Under the pieces are notes generated by a model. It was not told the origin of the DNA, searched no databases, and worked only from the letters and a program-made list of their open reading frames with translations. A stretch of 64,000 bases of DNA from Ferrovibrio sp046294345. GTDB lineage: Bacteria > Pseudomonadota > Alphaproteobacteria > Ferrovibrionales > Ferrovibrionaceae. Within the stretch, counting starts at the first letter, position 1, and every line of letters begins with the position of its first letter. Of the stretch, positions 53,877-61,567 are shown in pieces. Both the position numbers and the translations under genes were made by a program. The DNA lies in NCBI GenBank assembly GCA_046294345.1, contig JBKBJT010000010.1, positions 1 through 64,000 on the forward strand, given 5' to 3'.

Positions 53877-54812
53877 ATGGTTGACGTAACGATTTCAGAG
53901 GCCGCCGAGAAGTTGAAATCCGGCGCGGTGGTCGCTTTCGCCACCGAAACGGTCTACGGGCTGGGGGCCGACGCCACCGATCCGGCAGCGGTGGCGAAAA
54001 TCTATGCCGCCAAGGGCCGGCCGGATTTCAACCCGCTGATCTGCCATATCGCCGACCTCTCGCAGCTGGACGGGCTGGTGCTGGTCGACGAGCGGGCACG
54101 CCGGCTGGCCAAGGCCTTCTGGCCTGGCGCATTGACGCTGGTGCTGCCGCGCCGGCCCGACTGCCCGGTGGCGCCGGCCGTCTCCGCCGGCCTGCCCTCG
54201 CTGGCGCTGCGCATGCCGGCCCATCCCCAGGCGCGCGAACTGCTGCGCCTGGTCGGCCGACCGGTGGCGGCGCCCTCGGCCAACCGCTCGGGCCATGTCT
54301 CGCCCACCACCGCGCAGCATGTGCGCGACAGTCTGGGCCCAGACATCGCCGTGCTGGATGGTGGCCCCTGTCCCGTGGGCCTGGAATCCACCGTGATCGG
54401 CCTGACCGGGCCGCAGGCAACCCTGCTGCGGCCGGGCGGCGTGGCGGCCGAGGAGATCGAACGCGTTCTTGGCGAACCGCTGGCGCGACCGCAGGACATG
54501 AAGCTGGAATCGCCCGGCATGCTGCTGAAGCATTATGCGCCACGCCTGCCGGTACGGCTGAATGCTGCCGCGCCGCTGCCCGGCAGGCAGGAAGGCCTGC
54601 TCAGCTTCGGCCCGCCACTGCCGGGTTTCGCCCATGTTGTGCCGCTCAGCGCTTCTGGCGATCTGGCGGAAGCGGCCGCCAATCTTTATGCCGGGTTGCA
54701 TGAACTGGACCAGCAACCCGGCCTCGACGGTGTCGCGGTGATGCCGATACCCGGCCATGGCCTGGGCCAAGCCATCAACGACAGGCTTACGCGCGCGGCG
54801 CGCGGGCGCTAG
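53877..54812 (+). CDS. L-threonylcarbamoyladenylate synthase (Sua5/YrdC)
   Basis: Makes threonylcarbamoyl-AMP for the t6A modification of tRNAs. The 311-residue protein has the YrdC domain (about 10-195): KSGAVVAFATETVYGLGADATDP, KGRPDFNPLICHI, LTLVLPRR, SLALRMPAHP and PSANRSGHVSPTTAQHV. The C-terminal Sua5 domain (about 210-311) shows HYAPRLPVRL. So it is the two-domain Sua5 form. It is divergent from acyl-CoA dehydrogenase and is followed, 27 bases on, by a FAD-linked oxidase. Confidence 0.93.
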   Translation: MVDVTISEAAEKLKSGAVVAFATETVYGLGADATDPAAVAKIYAAKGRPDFNPLICHIADLSQLDGLVLVDERARRLAKAFWPGALTLVLPRRPDCPVAPAVSAGLPSLALRMPAHPQARELLRLVGRPVAAPSANRSGHVSPTTAQHVRDSLGPDIAVLDGGPCPVGLESTVIGLTGPQATLLRPGGVAAEEIERVLGEPLARPQDMKLESPGMLLKHYAPRLPVRLNAAAPLPGRQEGLLSFGPPLPGFAHVVPLSASGDLAEAAANLYAGLHELDQQPGLDGVAVMPIPGHGLGQAINDRLTRAARGR

Positions 54813-54839
54813 GATCGCCGCCACAATCACGGTGACTGA

Positions 54840-56264
54840 ATGAACGCTCTCGCTCCCGATCTGCTCGACCGTTTCCGCGCCATCGTCGGCCCCAAAGGCT
54901 GGACCTCCGAGCCCGATGCACTGGCCCAGCATGTGCGCGAATGGCGCGACCTCTATGCCGGCACCACACCGTTGGTGCTGAAGCCGGCCAACACGGCGGA
55001 GGTGGCCGCCATTGTTAAGCTGGCGAACGAGACCAAGACCAAACTGGTGCCGCAGGGCGGCAATACCGGCCTGGTCGGCGGCGGCATCCCCTTCGATGGC
55101 GGTGACGAGATCATCCTGTCGCTACAGCGCATGAACAAAATCCGCGCCATCGATCCGCTGAATGACACGATCACGGTGGAAGCCGGCTGCATCCTGCAGA
55201 ACGTGCAGCAGGCCGCGCGCGAGGCCGGCCGTCTGTTTCCGCTCTCCATCGGCTCGGAAGGCAGCTGCACCATCGGCGGCAACCTCTCCACCAATGCCGG
55301 CGGCAACGCCGTGCTGCGTTATGGCAATACCCGTGAACTGACGCTGGGTCTGGAAGTGGTGCTGGCCGACGGCCAGGTCTGGGACGGCCTGCGCGGCCTG
55401 CGCAAGGACAATACCGGCTACGATCTGCGCGACCTGTTCATCGGCGGCGAGGGCACGCTGGGCATCATCACCGCCGCGGTGCTGAAACTGCATCCGCTGC
55501 CCAAGGCAATGGCCACCGCCTTCACGGCGATTCCCAGCCCGCAGGCCGCCATCGAGCTGCTGGCGCTGGCCAAGGCCGCCACCGGTGGACAGGTGACCGG
55601 CTGCGAGATCATGCCGCGCATCGGCCTGGATTATGTGCTGCGCCACACGCCGGCCACCAGCGACCCCATCGCCGGACGCCATCCCTGGTACCTGATCCTG
55701 GAATTCTCCTCGGGCCGCGACGACGGCGCCATTGCCGAGACCATGGAGGCCGTGCTGGCGGAGGGCTTCGAGAAGGGCCTGGTGCTGAATGCCGCCATCG
55801 CCCAGTCGGACGCCCAGCGCGCCGCCTTCTGGAAAATCCGCGAAGCCATGTCGAGCGCGCAGAAACCCGAGGGCGGCAGCATCAAATGCGACATCTCGGT
55901 GCCGGTGTCGCAGATGCCGCTGTTCATCGAACGCGCCAGCAAGGCGGTGGAAGACCTGATCCCCGGCGTGCGCATCGTCGCCTTCGGCCATATCGGCGAC
56001 GGCAACGTGCATTTCAATCCGTCCCAGCCGGTGGGCTGGAAGCCGGAAGACTTCATGGCCTACTGGGATCGCGTGCACCAGATCGTGCACGACATCGCCC
56101 ACGAGATGAAGGGATCGATTTCGGCCGAACATGGCGTCGGCCGCATGAAGATCGACGAGATCACACAATACAAGCCGGCCATCGAGATCGAGATGATGCG
56201 CCGTATCAAGCGCGCCTTCGATCCGAACAGCATCCTCAATCCCGGCAAGGTCGTTCGGCCCTGA
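54840..56264 (+). CDS. FAD-binding oxidoreductase (D-2-hydroxyglutarate/D-lactate dehydrogenase type)
   Basis: A 474-residue flavoenzyme of the GlcD/D2HGDH/DLD family. The FAD_binding_4 part has LVPQGGNTGLVGGGIP and GSEGSCTIGGNLSTNAGG. The C-terminal cap contains FGHIGDGNVHFN, which is the metal/substrate motif, and SISAEHGVGRMK. Expected to oxidise a D-2-hydroxyacid and pass electrons on. It is only one base from the RibD-like gene downstream, so they are probably co-translated. Confidence 0.92.
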   Translation: MNALAPDLLDRFRAIVGPKGWTSEPDALAQHVREWRDLYAGTTPLVLKPANTAEVAAIVKLANETKTKLVPQGGNTGLVGGGIPFDGGDEIILSLQRMNKIRAIDPLNDTITVEAGCILQNVQQAAREAGRLFPLSIGSEGSCTIGGNLSTNAGGNAVLRYGNTRELTLGLEVVLADGQVWDGLRGLRKDNTGYDLRDLFIGGEGTLGIITAAVLKLHPLPKAMATAFTAIPSPQAAIELLALAKAATGGQVTGCEIMPRIGLDYVLRHTPATSDPIAGRHPWYLILEFSSGRDDGAIAETMEAVLAEGFEKGLVLNAAIAQSDAQRAAFWKIREAMSSAQKPEGGSIKCDISVPVSQMPLFIERASKAVEDLIPGVRIVAFGHIGDGNVHFNPSQPVGWKPEDFMAYWDRVHQIVHDIAHEMKGSISAEHGVGRMKIDEITQYKPAIEIEMMRRIKRAFDPNSILNPGKVVRP

Positions 56265-56265
56265 C

Positions 56266-56790
56266 ATGGCCGCGCTGTTCCGCGCCTATCTGGCGATCAG
56301 TGCCGACGGCTTCATCGCCCGGCCCGACGGTTCGGTCGACTGGCTGCACGACTACGATCCGGTTGAGTTCGGCTTTGAGGCATTCATGGCCGGGATTGGC
56401 AGCATCGTCATGGGGCGCGCCTCTTACGAAATGAGCCGCAGTTTTGGCGACGTCTGGCCCTATGCCGGAAAAACGGTCTATGTCGTGACTTCGCAGGATT
56501 TGCGAAATCTGCCGGACGGCGCGCAGACGCGGCGGGCCGATTTCTCCGCACTGGCGCATGAGCTGAAGGGCATGGGCGGTGATGTCTGGCTTTTCGGCGG
56601 TCCGCAACTCTGGGCGGGGTTCCTCGACATCGGCGCCATCGACCGCTTCGAGTTGTATGTCATCCCGCGTCTGATCGGCGACGGCCTGCCGCTGCTGCCG
56701 CAGCAGCGGCGCGACTTGCGGCTCGAACTGGTCGAGTCCGAGCCGCTCAGCCGTGGCGTGATCAAACTGGTCTACAAACCGCTGCTATGA
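56266..56790 (+). CDS. RibD C-terminal/dihydrofolate-reductase-like protein
   Basis: A 174-residue protein of the RibD C-terminal (DHFR-like) family: LAISADGFIARPDGSVDWLHDY, MGRASYEM and VWLFGGPQLWAGFLDIGAIDRFELYVIPRLIGDGLPLL. These parts bind NADPH in relatives such as YyaP; the physiological substrate is unknown. It begins one base after the stop of the FAD-linked dehydrogenase and its stop overlaps the converging TRAP permease by 6 bases. Confidence 0.88.
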   Translation: MAALFRAYLAISADGFIARPDGSVDWLHDYDPVEFGFEAFMAGIGSIVMGRASYEMSRSFGDVWPYAGKTVYVVTSQDLRNLPDGAQTRRADFSALAHELKGMGGDVWLFGGPQLWAGFLDIGAIDRFELYVIPRLIGDGLPLLPQQRRDLRLELVESEPLSRGVIKLVYKPLL

Positions 56791-58641
56791 CGCCCTGCCC
56801 AGGTTCGGATCGCGGGCAATCGTCTTCTGGGAAACGAACACCGCCACGATCAGGCCGATGCCGATCAGGTCGGTGGCCAGGCCGGGTTTGATCAGGCAGA
56901 TCGCCGCGGCAACCAGCAGCCCACGTTCCCACATCAGTGCCGGCCGGATCAGATAGCCATACAGGCCGGCCGCGAGCGCCAGACAGCCGATGGTGGCGCT
57001 GGCGGCGGCATGCAGGATGTCGGGCCACTCGCCGATGGCCAGCAGGGCCGGCTCGTAGACGAACATGAACGGCACGATGAAACCGGCCGCGCCGGTGCGC
57101 ACGGCGGCCCAGCCCGCTTCCCATATATTGGCTTTCGCCAGGCTTGCGGCGGCATAGACCGCCAGCGCCACCGGTGGCGTGATCGCCGAGAGGATGGCGA
57201 AGTAGAAAGCGAACATATGCGCCGCCGGTTCGATCACCCCCAGTTTCATCAGCGCCGGCACCATCAGCGACACCATGACGATATAGGCAGGCGTGGTCGG
57301 CATGCCCATGCCGAGGATGATGCCGGCCACCGCCGTCAGCATCAGAGCCAGCACGAGGCTGTTCTGCGACAGGCCAACCACCCAGTTGGTGAAGGTAAGG
57401 CCCAGGCCGGTCAGCGTGATCGAGCCGATCACCAGACCGGCGCAGGCGCAGGCCAGCGCTACCGCCAGCGTGTTGCGGGCGCCATCCTGCAGGGCGTCCC
57501 AGACCAGTTCCGCGCGCAGGCCCTCACGCGTATTGGCGCGCAGCATGGCGACGGGGAAGCAGGCCAGCGTGCCGGCCAGCGCGCAGAGCGGTGCCGAATA
57601 GCCCATGAACATGCCGCCCAGGATCACCGCAACCGGAATGAACAGATGGCCACGCTCCTTCAGCACTGAAACCAGACGCGGCACTTCATGGGCAGGCAGG
57701 CCATGCAGGCCGCGCCGCTTGGCCTCGAAATGCACCGCACCGAAGCAGGCGATGTAATACAACAGCGCCGGAATCAGGGCCCACAGCACCACCGTGGCAT
57801 AGGGGACGGCAAGGAACTCGGCCATCACGAAGGCCGCGGCACCCATGATCGGCGGCATGATCTGGCCACCGGTGGAGGCGACCGATTCCACGGCGGCGGC
57901 GAAGGATGGCCGGAAGCCGCTGCGCTTCATCAGCGGAATGGTGATCGGGCCATCGACCATCACGTTGGCCACCGCCGAACCCGAGATGGTGCCGAACAGC
58001 GAGGATGACACCACCGCCACCTTGCCCGGCCCGCCGGCCTGCCGGCCGGTCAGCGCGAGCGCAAAATCCATGAACAGCTTGCCGGTGCCCGTGCGTTCCA
58101 TGAAGGCGCCGAACAGCACGAAGATCATCACATAGGCCGCCGAAACGCCGAGTGTGGAGCCGAAGATGCCCTCGGTGGTCATGTAAAGCTGGTCGAGCAG
58201 CGTAAGCGGGTCGACCTGGGTAACAAATAGGGCATGCCCCATGAAGACCAGCGCCGTGATCGGCAATGCCCAGCCGATCACGCGACGTGTGGCATCCAGA
58301 ACGATGACGACCAGGAAGATGGCGGCGACGATGTCGAGCGGCTTGAGGTCGTCGATATAGATGATGCGATCGATGAAATAATCGAGATTGATGAACAGGT
58401 GGCCCAGCGCCAGCGTCGCCCCGCCGAACAGCAGCGCGTCGAGCCAGATGAAGCGCCGCCGGCCGGCCGCGTCCCGCGCGAAGGGATAGATCAGCAGAAC
58501 CAGCGCTAGGGCGAAAGAGAGGTGAATGCCACGGAAGATCAGGGCCTGTGGCGGCCCCATGGCGATGACCCACATGTGATACAGCGCCATCGCCACGCCG
58601 ATCGGCGCGACCACGCGCCCGACCAGGGTTCTACTATCCAT
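56785..58641 (-). CDS. TRAP transporter fused permease (DctQM-like)
   Basis: A 618-residue membrane protein with some 16-18 helices: small-subunit-like first four helices, then the large DctM part with GTISGSAVANVMVDGPITIPLMKR, SVASTGGQIMPPIMGAAAFVMAE and ALILGMGMPTTPAYIVM-like VAGIILGMGMPTTPAYIVMV. This is the fused 4TM/12TM permease that works with TAXI-type binding proteins. It uses an ion gradient for import. Its partner binding-protein gene is 104 bases upstream, past a hairpin terminator, so the permease is likely made in lower amount. Confidence 0.93.
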   Translation of the reverse strand: MDSRTLVGRVVAPIGVAMALYHMWVIAMGPPQALIFRGIHLSFALALVLLIYPFARDAAGRRRFIWLDALLFGGATLALGHLFINLDYFIDRIIYIDDLKPLDIVAAIFLVVIVLDATRRVIGWALPITALVFMGHALFVTQVDPLTLLDQLYMTTEGIFGSTLGVSAAYVMIFVLFGAFMERTGTGKLFMDFALALTGRQAGGPGKVAVVSSSLFGTISGSAVANVMVDGPITIPLMKRSGFRPSFAAAVESVASTGGQIMPPIMGAAAFVMAEFLAVPYATVVLWALIPALLYYIACFGAVHFEAKRRGLHGLPAHEVPRLVSVLKERGHLFIPVAVILGGMFMGYSAPLCALAGTLACFPVAMLRANTREGLRAELVWDALQDGARNTLAVALACACAGLVIGSITLTGLGLTFTNWVVGLSQNSLVLALMLTAVAGIILGMGMPTTPAYIVMVSLMVPALMKLGVIEPAAHMFAFYFAILSAITPPVALAVYAAASLAKANIWEAGWAAVRTGAAGFIVPFMFVYEPALLAIGEWPDILHAAASATIGCLALAAGLYGYLIRPALMWERGLLVAAAICLIKPGLATDLIGIGLIVAVFVSQKTIARDPNLGRAS

Positions 58642-58687
58642 CGTCCGCCCCTCCCGGATCGATTCCGCCGCCCTGTTAGGGGCAGCG

Positions 58688-58727
58688 AAAAAAAGGACCG
58701 GCGTCGCCCGTCCAGAAGCGACGCCGG
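58688..58727 (-). terminator. Terminator between TAXI binding protein and TRAP permease
   Basis: Minus-strand perfect 10-bp stem CCGGCGTCGC / GCGACGCCGG with 10-base loop, followed by TCC and TTTTTTT. It lies 18 bases past the binding-protein stop and 46 bases before the permease start, so it acts inside the operon. Confidence 0.85.
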
Positions 58728-58745
58728 CCAGTACGCCTCAAACGG

Positions 58746-59711
58746 TTACTTCAGCGCGCCGACTTCGCGGTAGTACTTCGCGGCACCCGGATGCAGCGGC
58801 ACGCCGATATCCTCAGCCATTTCCTTCGCGGTCAGCTTGGCCATCGCCTTGTTCACGGCGGCCATGTCGGCAACGTGGGTGGCCATGGCCTTGGTCACGG
58901 CATAGACCTTGTCTTCCGGCAGCTTGCACGACGTGATGAAGTGCGTGGAATAGCCGATCACCGGCACATCCTTGTCCTGCTTCGGATAGGTACCGGCCGG
59001 TACGGTCACCTTGTTATAGCCGGCATTGATCTTCTTCATCTCGGCCAGGCCTTTGTCGGTGATCGGCACCAGCCTGACGTCGCGGGCCGTGGCCAGGTCC
59101 ATCACCGAGGAAGCCGGGATGGTGGTGCCCAGCGTGAAGACCTGGGCATGGCCGTCCTTCAGCAGCGCGGCGGCGTCGTTGTACGACGCCATGAAGTTGA
59201 CCTTGCTCATCGCTTCATACGACAGGCCATGCGCCTGCAGGATCTGGGCCGAGATCGCTTCGGCCGTATTGCCCCGGGTCTGCACGGCAATCGCCTTGCC
59301 CTTCAGGTCCTCGATCTTCTCGATCTTGGAATCGACGGTCACCACAACCTGGAAATACTGCGGATACAGGTTGGCGACCTGGCAGACATTGGCGGTCTTC
59401 TCAGTGAACGGCGCACGGCCGTTGATGGCATCCACCGTGGAAATCGAGTTGCCGAAGCCGAAATCGGCCTTGCCTTCCTGCACGCCCTTCACGTTGGCGA
59501 TGCCGGCGCCCGGCAGGGTCTGGATCGTCACGCCCGGCACGGCTTTTTCGAACATCGCCTTCATCGTGCCGCCCAGCGGCACCCACACGCCGCCCTGCGG
59601 GCCAGTCATCAGCTTGTAGGTCTGTGCTTGCGCGTCGGCCCCGGCGAATCCGGCGATACCGAGGGTTACAGCCGCAACGAATACGGCGCGACTGATGCTG
59701 TTATGACGCAT
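58746..59711 (-). CDS. TAXI-family TRAP solute-binding protein
   Basis: A 321-residue periplasmic binding protein. The signal peptide ends AGADAQAQ (about 29). TYKLMTGPQGGVWVPLGGTMKAMFEKAVPG is the TAXI family opening, with KADFGFGNSISTVDAINGRAPF and LKGKAIAVQTRGNTAEAISAQIL. It captures a small organic acid (glutamate/2-oxoglutarate in some members) and hands it to the TRAP permease. GGGAGGACACC precedes the ATG at 59711. It precedes the permease but is separated from it by an intrinsic terminator. Confidence 0.93.
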   Translation of the reverse strand: MRHNSISRAVFVAAVTLGIAGFAGADAQAQTYKLMTGPQGGVWVPLGGTMKAMFEKAVPGVTIQTLPGAGIANVKGVQEGKADFGFGNSISTVDAINGRAPFTEKTANVCQVANLYPQYFQVVVTVDSKIEKIEDLKGKAIAVQTRGNTAEAISAQILQAHGLSYEAMSKVNFMASYNDAAALLKDGHAQVFTLGTTIPASSVMDLATARDVRLVPITDKGLAEMKKINAGYNKVTVPAGTYPKQDKDVPVIGYSTHFITSCKLPEDKVYAVTKAMATHVADMAAVNKAMAKLTAKEMAEDIGVPLHPGAAKYYREVGALK

Positions 59712-59782
59712 GGTGTCCTCCCGAGTGATTTTTGTGCGTGGAAGTTTGCTCAGATGATGTCCCCACGTCAAGCAAAGATCAG

Positions 59783-60241
59783 TCAACTGAACAGATCAAG
59801 CTGTGGTTTTGCCTTGATTGTTTCTTGCTGCAGCGCGTCATGATGCAGCGGCACACCATCAGACTGAATATGCACCACACTTACACCGTGTGGCAGCAGG
59901 GCAGGCGTCACCAGATGCGTGCGATGGCAATGGCGCGGATCGGCTTCGGCGCACATCATGGCCGTCGGCGCGGATTCCGCCCAGGCGATCAGCGCGGCGA
60001 TGCCGCGTTGGAAATCGGGCTCCGCCGCGCGCGGCTTGCCACCCAGCGTCTCGCCAAACCAGCGATAGCCGATCCCGGCCCGGTCGAGCGCGGCCTGCAG
60101 GGCGGTCCGATTGAATTGCGGGACGAATCTCGAAGCCGGCCGCGAGCGCAGGTCGGCCAGCTGGCGGATGCCATGCTGCTCCAGCAGGGCAACAAATCGC
60201 TCCACCGGATGATTGGAATGGCCAATACTGTATATCTGCAT
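59783..60241 (-). CDS. DUF488-family protein
   Basis: A 152-residue cytosolic protein of the DUF488 family: MQIYSIGHSNHPVERFVALL, LADLRSRPASRFVPQFN and CAEADPRHCHRTHLV, the last being the conserved Cys/His cluster that identifies the family. Function unknown. The ATG at 60241 has AAGG 8 bases upstream; one at 60274 has no site. The DNA just upstream holds a CRP-type palindrome and a second one that could control this gene and the divergent RND operon. Confidence 0.85.
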   Translation of the reverse strand: MQIYSIGHSNHPVERFVALLEQHGIRQLADLRSRPASRFVPQFNRTALQAALDRAGIGYRWFGETLGGKPRAAEPDFQRGIAALIAWAESAPTAMMCAEADPRHCHRTHLVTPALLPHGVSVVHIQSDGVPLHHDALQQETIKAKPQLDLFS

Positions 60242-60292
60242 CCTCTTGGCCTTGCTGCTCCCGCCCCGCCTCATATCGGCCTGATCGGGTTT

Positions 60293-60308
60293 TGTGACCG
60301 CTATCACA
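60293..60308. promoter_or_regulatory. CRP-type palindrome upstream of RND pump 3
   Basis: TGTGACCGCTATCACA is a perfect match to TGTGA-N6-TCACA, the core of CRP/Vfr-type sites. It is in the 167-base divergent region between DUF488 and the adaptor gene of pump 3, centred 108 bases from the adaptor ATG. Confidence 0.6.
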
Positions 60309-60324
60309 GTTACCTAGCGGTAAC
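60309..60324. promoter_or_regulatory. Second perfect palindrome abutting the CRP-type box
   Basis: GTTACCTAGCGGTAAC (arms GTTACC/GGTAAC, 4-base centre) starts at the base after the CRP-type box. It is typical of a dimeric repressor operator. A TATATA sequence at 60356-60361 is the likely -10 for the pump operon. Confidence 0.55.
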
Positions 60325-60408
60325 CTACGCAGGATAGACGGATTTCCAGCGTATCTATATATACAGCGCGGCCGCGGAAATACGGCCCGGGCGGGGGAAT
60401 ATCGTGCC

Positions 60409-61533
60409 ATGAAACGTGTCGCCAAGATTGGTCTGGCCGTGCTTGCCCTGGCGGTTGTCGCCAGCGGCGGATTGTATCTGGCAAAGGGACGCCAGCCGGT
60501 GAAGGCCGTCAGCACGGCCGAGCCCGCCCGCTTCGAGGGCATCGAATTCTCTCCCGCCGACCTGACCGAGGCGAAGATCGCCGATCTGCGCCAGGTGGTG
60601 CGCATGAGCGGCAGCCTGCAGCCCCTCAACCAGAGCCAGATCCGCGCCGAGGTGGCCGCCGTGGTCCAGGACGTGACCGTGCGGCGCGGCGAAACCGTGA
60701 AGAAGGGTCAGCTGCTGGCCAAACTGGATACCGCCGACCTTGCCGCCCGCCTGCGCGAAAAACAGAGCAACCTGGAAAGCGCCCGCTCCGCCCTTACGCT
60801 CGCCCAGACCAATCGCGAAAAGGCCGTGACGCTCACCCAGCGCGGCGTGAAGTCGCAGACCGCGCTGGATGAAGCCGAGAACAGCTGGCGCAATGCCCGC
60901 GCCAACGTGGCCGCCCTGGAGCAGCAGGTGACCATGGCGCGCAAGGCCCTGAACGATGCCGCGATCTATGCCCCGCTGGACGGCCTGGTGGCCGAACGTT
61001 TCGTCAATCCGGGTGAGCGCGTGGCGGTGGATGCCAAGCTGTTCGTCATTGCCGACCTCGACGTGATGGAGGTCGAGGCCCTGGTGCCCGCGCGCGACGT
61101 GCCGCAATTGCGCACCGGCCAGAAGGTCCTGCTGCGCGTGGAAGGCTTCGGCGACCGCGCCTTCGACGGCCATATCGAACGCATCAACCCCACCGCGCAG
61201 AGCGGCTCACGCTCGATCCCGGTTTATGTCCTGCTCAAGAATCCTGATTTGGTGCTGCGCGGCGGCATGTTCGGCAGCGGCGAGGCCGTGCTGGCCGAGC
61301 AGCGCAATGCCGTCGCAATTCCGGTCGAAGCCGTGCGACGCGAAAAAGACGCCGATGTCGTCTACGTGCTGAAGGACAATCGCCTGGAACGCCGCGTCGT
61401 GCAGGTCTCGCTCACCGGCACGCCGGATGGCCGCGTCGCCATCGCCAGCGGCGTGGTCGCCGGGGAAACCGTGGTCGCCACCCCCGGCCTGCGCCTGGGC
61501 GACGGGCTGGCCGCCCGCATCGCCGGCCGCTGA
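60409..61533 (+). CDS. RND periplasmic adaptor protein (pump 3)
   Basis: A 374-residue membrane-fusion protein with an uncleaved N-terminal anchor (about 7-22, IGLAVLALAVVASGGLYL). The lipoyl halves (QIRAEVAAVVQDVTVRRGETVKKGQLLAKLD and IYAPLDGLVAERFVNPGERV) flank a hairpin with long heptads (LREKQSNLESARSALTLAQ-type). The C-terminal MPL domain has DADVVYVLKDNRLERRVVQVS. It is followed by the RND pump 35 bases later. Two palindromes upstream suggest regulation. Confidence 0.92.
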   Translation: MKRVAKIGLAVLALAVVASGGLYLAKGRQPVKAVSTAEPARFEGIEFSPADLTEAKIADLRQVVRMSGSLQPLNQSQIRAEVAAVVQDVTVRRGETVKKGQLLAKLDTADLAARLREKQSNLESARSALTLAQTNREKAVTLTQRGVKSQTALDEAENSWRNARANVAALEQQVTMARKALNDAAIYAPLDGLVAERFVNPGERVAVDAKLFVIADLDVMEVEALVPARDVPQLRTGQKVLLRVEGFGDRAFDGHIERINPTAQSGSRSIPVYVLLKNPDLVLRGGMFGSGEAVLAEQRNAVAIPVEAVRREKDADVVYVLKDNRLERRVVQVSLTGTPDGRVAIASGVVAGETVVATPGLRLGDGLAARIAGR

Positions 61534-61567
61534 CCGGCCATTGAAGGCCCAGAGGGGGTAACACCGC

